NCBI GenBank assembly: GCA_026770585.1
Contig: MU646648.1
Coordinates: 187,261-198,601, forward strand
Direction of reading: 5' to 3'
DNA length: 11,341 bases
Source of the DNA: Baffinella frigidus
Taxonomy: Eukaryota; Cryptophyceae; Cryptomonadales; Baffinellaceae
This document shows positions 10,023 to 11,341 of the stretch, in pieces (the first letter of the stretch is position 1; every line of letters starts with the position of its first letter). Made by a program: the position numbers and the translations under genes. The notes beneath the pieces were generated by a model that was not told the DNA's origin, ran no database searches, and saw only the letters and a program-made list of their open reading frames with translations.

Positions 10023-10082
10023 CTGCTCGTGCTGGCGGCGGCGCTGGGCCTCCATCTGTTCCAGGTGCGCCAAGCTCTCCAC
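10023..10082 (-). CDS. Full-length exon VESLAHLEQMEAQRRRQHEQ
   Basis: Twenty phase-0 codons on the minus strand between TTTGAAAGCAG and GTTCGTAT, canonical sites with acceptor followed by G. Leu/Met/Val spacing (VxxLxxLxxM) fits a coiled-coil heptad better than the other exons. A copy of its first 12 codons lies at 10557-10592 and of its last three at 9961-9969. Confidence 0.6.
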
Positions 10083-10105
10083 CTGCTTTCAAATTCGCTT
10101 CAGTT

Positions 10106-10244
10106 CACTGCCAGGGCGGAGTTTTTGCATTAGTCAACTCAAGGCGAAAATCGATTTTCGAAGTACCCAATCTGGGTACCTCGTTTCTAAGTTGACAGAT
10201 TTTGTGGGTGAATTGACTTTTACAAAATCTCCGGCCTGGCAGTG
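10106..10244. mobile_element. Foldback element (139 bp) with 5-bp TSD
   Basis: CACTGCCAGGGCGGAG pairs with CTCCGGCCTGGCAGTG; imperfect pairing continues through GTCAACTC and TACCCA/TGGGTA. The flanks CAGTT|...|CAGTT are identical, a 5-bp target-site duplication. No ORF. Confidence 0.72.
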
Positions 10245-10255
10245 CAGTTAATTAG

Positions 10256-10345
10256 CCGGCCTGAGTGAATTTAATTAGGCGGCCTAATTAAATGTTAGCC
10301 TGCTTAAGTGAATTCAATTAGGCGGCCCAAATAAATGTTAGCCTC
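10256..10345. repeat. AT-rich 43-44-nt tandem duplication
   Basis: Two units built on AATTAGGCGGCC...AAATGTTAGCCT. Low-GC compared with the rest of the window. Confidence 0.75.
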
Positions 10346-10440
10346 CCCTATGAAATTCCTCCTATGCAGCCTCCTGTCACAGTGGGAATGATTTGGAAGG
10401 TTGTTGTCGAGCATGCCTCCCGAGGCGGCGCCTGATGGCA
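10346..10440. other. Unique sequence, no gene seen
   Basis: Contains CCTATGAAATTCCTCCTATG (related to 6953-6977) and no supportable coding block. Confidence 0.35.
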
Positions 10441-10443
10441 TAT

Positions 10444-10553
10444 ACGCTCGTGCTAATATACGTGCTAATATAGCGCCAGCGCGAGCAGGTGCCCTTTCCA
10501 GCCGTATATTAGCACGACCAGCCGTATACTAGCACGTATATTAGCACGAGCGT
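10444..10553. repeat. Inverted repeat of GTGCTAATATAC units
   Basis: ACGCTCGTGCTAATATACGT plus GCTAATAT at 10444-10471 pairs with 10526-10553, one mismatch. The same 12-nt unit is tandem at 9970-10022, so repeat blocks flank the exon family in both orientations. Confidence 0.78.
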
Positions 10554-10556
10554 CTA

Positions 10557-10592
10557 GGCCTCCATCTGTTCCAGGTGCGCCAAGCTCTCAAC
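10557..10592 (-). pseudogene. Exon 5'-half copy VESLAHLEQMEA
   Basis: The minus strand after CGAAAGTAG reads GTT GAG AGC TTG GCG CAC CTG GAA CAG ATG GAG GCC and then TAG. It equals the first 12 codons of 10023-10082 with one synonymous change (GTT for GTG). The homology ends at the palindrome. The in-frame TAG with no immediate GT suggests a dead copy or a different donor. Confidence 0.45.
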
Positions 10593-10647
10593 CTACTTTC
10601 GGGCTCAGCGAACTTGCGTGAGAGATCAGGAGAGACCAGGAGAGAAC

Positions 10648-10910
10648 AGGGTGTAGGGTGTAGGGCGTAGGGTGTAGGGTGAAGGGTGTAGGGTGTAGGG
10701 TGTAGGGTGTAGGGTGTAGGGTGCATGGTTCAGGGTTCAGAGTTCAGGGTTCAGGGTTCAGGTTTCAGGGTTTCGGGTTCCGGGTTCCGGGTTCCGGGTT
10801 CCGGGTTCCGGGTTAAGGGTTCCGGGTTAAGGGTTCCGGGTGGATGGTTCATGGTTCATGGTTCATGGTTCATGGTTCATGGTTCATGGTTCATGGTTCA
10901 GGGTTTAGGG
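10648..10910. repeat. Serial 7-nt satellites: GGGTGTA, GGGTTCA, GGGTTCC, TTCATGG
   Basis: Four homogenised blocks follow one another: GGGTGTA to about 10725, GGGTTCA to about 10765, GGGTTCC to about 10835, then eight TTCATGG units to about 10900. Sharp block edges suggest local amplification of single variants. Confidence 0.92.
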
Positions 10911-11084
10911 TTTAGGGGGTCCGACCTTATGCGGCCCCGCGTTATGCATCCCCCCCCCCCCCGGCTGGGGGCTCTGCGGCATCCCCCACAGCTCTGCCCC
11001 TGCCGTCAGGATTTCGGGTTTAGGGTTTGGTGAGAGGCGAGAGGCTGCTCCCAGGGTTGGGTTTAGGTTTGCCCCCAGCAGCCC
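10911..11084. other. C-tract and unique segment, no gene seen
   Basis: A C14 run with imperfect inverted GCATCCCCC/GGGGGATGC neighbours, and a GGCTGCT...AGCAGCC pair at about 11043-11081. The minus-strand translation is not Gln-rich, so I see no exon of the gene here. Confidence 0.4.
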
Positions 11085-11341
11085 CTTTTGGGTTTGGGGT
11101 TTGGGGTTTAGGGTTTAGGGTTTGGGTTTGGGTTTGGGGTTAGGGTTTGGGGTTTAGGTTTAGGTTTAGGTGCAGGGTTTAGAGGATAGAGGAGGAAAGA
11201 CGGGTGGCGGGTGTAAACGACCTGGCGGGTGTAGGGTTTAGGGTGTAGGGTGTGGGGTGTGGGGTGTGGGGTGTGGGGTGTAGGGTGTAGGGTGTAGGGT
11301 GGCGGGTGTAGGGTTTAGGGTGTAGGGTGTAGGGTGTGGGG
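11085..11341. repeat. GGGTTT(A/G) and GGGTGTA/GGGTGTG satellite
   Basis: Telomere-like GGGTTTA and GGGTTTG units to about 11170, a short unique AGGATAGAGGAGGAAAGACG, then GGGTGTA/GGGTGTG units running off the window edge. Confidence 0.9.

Larger units (their letters stand above)
236..10600 (-). other. Probable body of a large Gln/Glu/Arg-rich coiled-coil gene with many tiny exons (partial)
   Basis: At least 20 minus-strand blocks of 9-93 nt share one design: they follow AG, end before GT or GC, are a multiple of 3 nt long, sit in phase 0, and encode Q/E/R/A-rich sequence with almost no hydrophobic core beyond scattered L, I, V and M. Many blocks are diverged copies of one another, and the differences are mostly synonymous. 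Sequence of this kind is typical of long coiled-coil or low-complexity structural proteins, but I recognise no family. Intervening DNA is satellite, microsatellite or MITE. No start codon context or terminal stop can be placed with confidence, so the gene probably extends beyond the window. Some blocks carry frameshifts or stops, so a partly degenerate gene or an array of exon duplicates is possible. RNA data would settle which exons are used. Confidence 0.6.

Noticed and set aside
9718-10082. Minus-strand YTLHPTPYTLHPTP ORFs (also 564-932, 10541-10726)
   Set aside because: Product of GGGTGTA satellite read in reverse; no independent coding evidence. Only the small VESLAHLEQ part is supported, as a separate exon.

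Overview
This window looks like nuclear DNA from a microbial eukaryote, most likely a GC-rich alga. I see no bacterial or organellar gene organisation, no tRNA or rRNA, and no long conserved ORF. Telomere-type TTTAGGG and many other 7-nt repeats, very short exons, introns as short as about 54-100 nt, some GC (not GT) splice donors, and acceptors usually followed by G fit a dinoflagellate best. A haptophyte or another introner-rich alga is possible. This placement is inference.

The only gene-like content I can support is on the minus strand: a long series of small exon-like blocks, read from about 10.6 kb down to about 0.24 kb. Most begin after an AG, end before GT or GC, are a multiple of 3 nt long, share phase 0, and encode Gln/Glu/Arg/Ala-rich, charged, probably coiled-coil sequence (for example VESLAHLEQMEAQRRRQHEQ and AQHTELARREAR). 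Together they look like part of one large coiled-coil gene, or of a decaying repeat-rich relative. Neither the true start nor the true end lies in the window. No function can be assigned.

The introns are built from repeats: (a) 7-nt satellites of the GGGNNNN type (GGGTGTA, GGGTTTC, GGGTTCC, GGGTTTA and others), mostly G-rich on the plus strand and so C/pyrimidine-rich in the transcript; (b) GA, GAA and CTG microsatellites; (c) about 10 foldback or MITE-like elements with terminal inverted repeats. A 161-bp family with CCACACAG ends (MITE-A) also occurs as a trimmed 98-nt form that runs exactly from a splice donor to a splice acceptor, in tandem 119-nt exon+intron units at 5.3-5.9 kb.

Layout on the plus strand: 0.02-1.1 kb satellites, three exon blocks and one full MITE-A; 1.1-2.65 kb satellites, two perfect hairpins and exon blocks; 2.8-3.6 kb nested MITEs and a foldback; 3.6-4.07 kb four related exons separated by a GTATATTAGC minisatellite; 4.1-5.0 kb MITEs and satellite; 5.05-6.0 kb the AQHTELA exon family with 98-nt introns; 6.0-6.85 kb the EMKEQYDT exon and a 400-bp palindrome carrying copies of it; 7.0-8.05 kb the AQQQQWQQ exon family; 8.05-9.2 kb poly-Gln blocks in GA repeats; 9.2-9.8 kb satellite, a second MITE-B and a C/G-tract foldback; 9.8-10.6 kb the VESLAHLEQ family; 10.6-11.34 kb satellite only.

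The most striking pattern is positional. In at least four families a full-length exon is preceded, in transcription order, by copies of its 5' half and followed by copies of its 3' half, with repeat-made introns in between. The copies differ mainly by synonymous changes or whole-codon indels. This points to continuing intron gain and exon duplication driven by MITEs and satellites.
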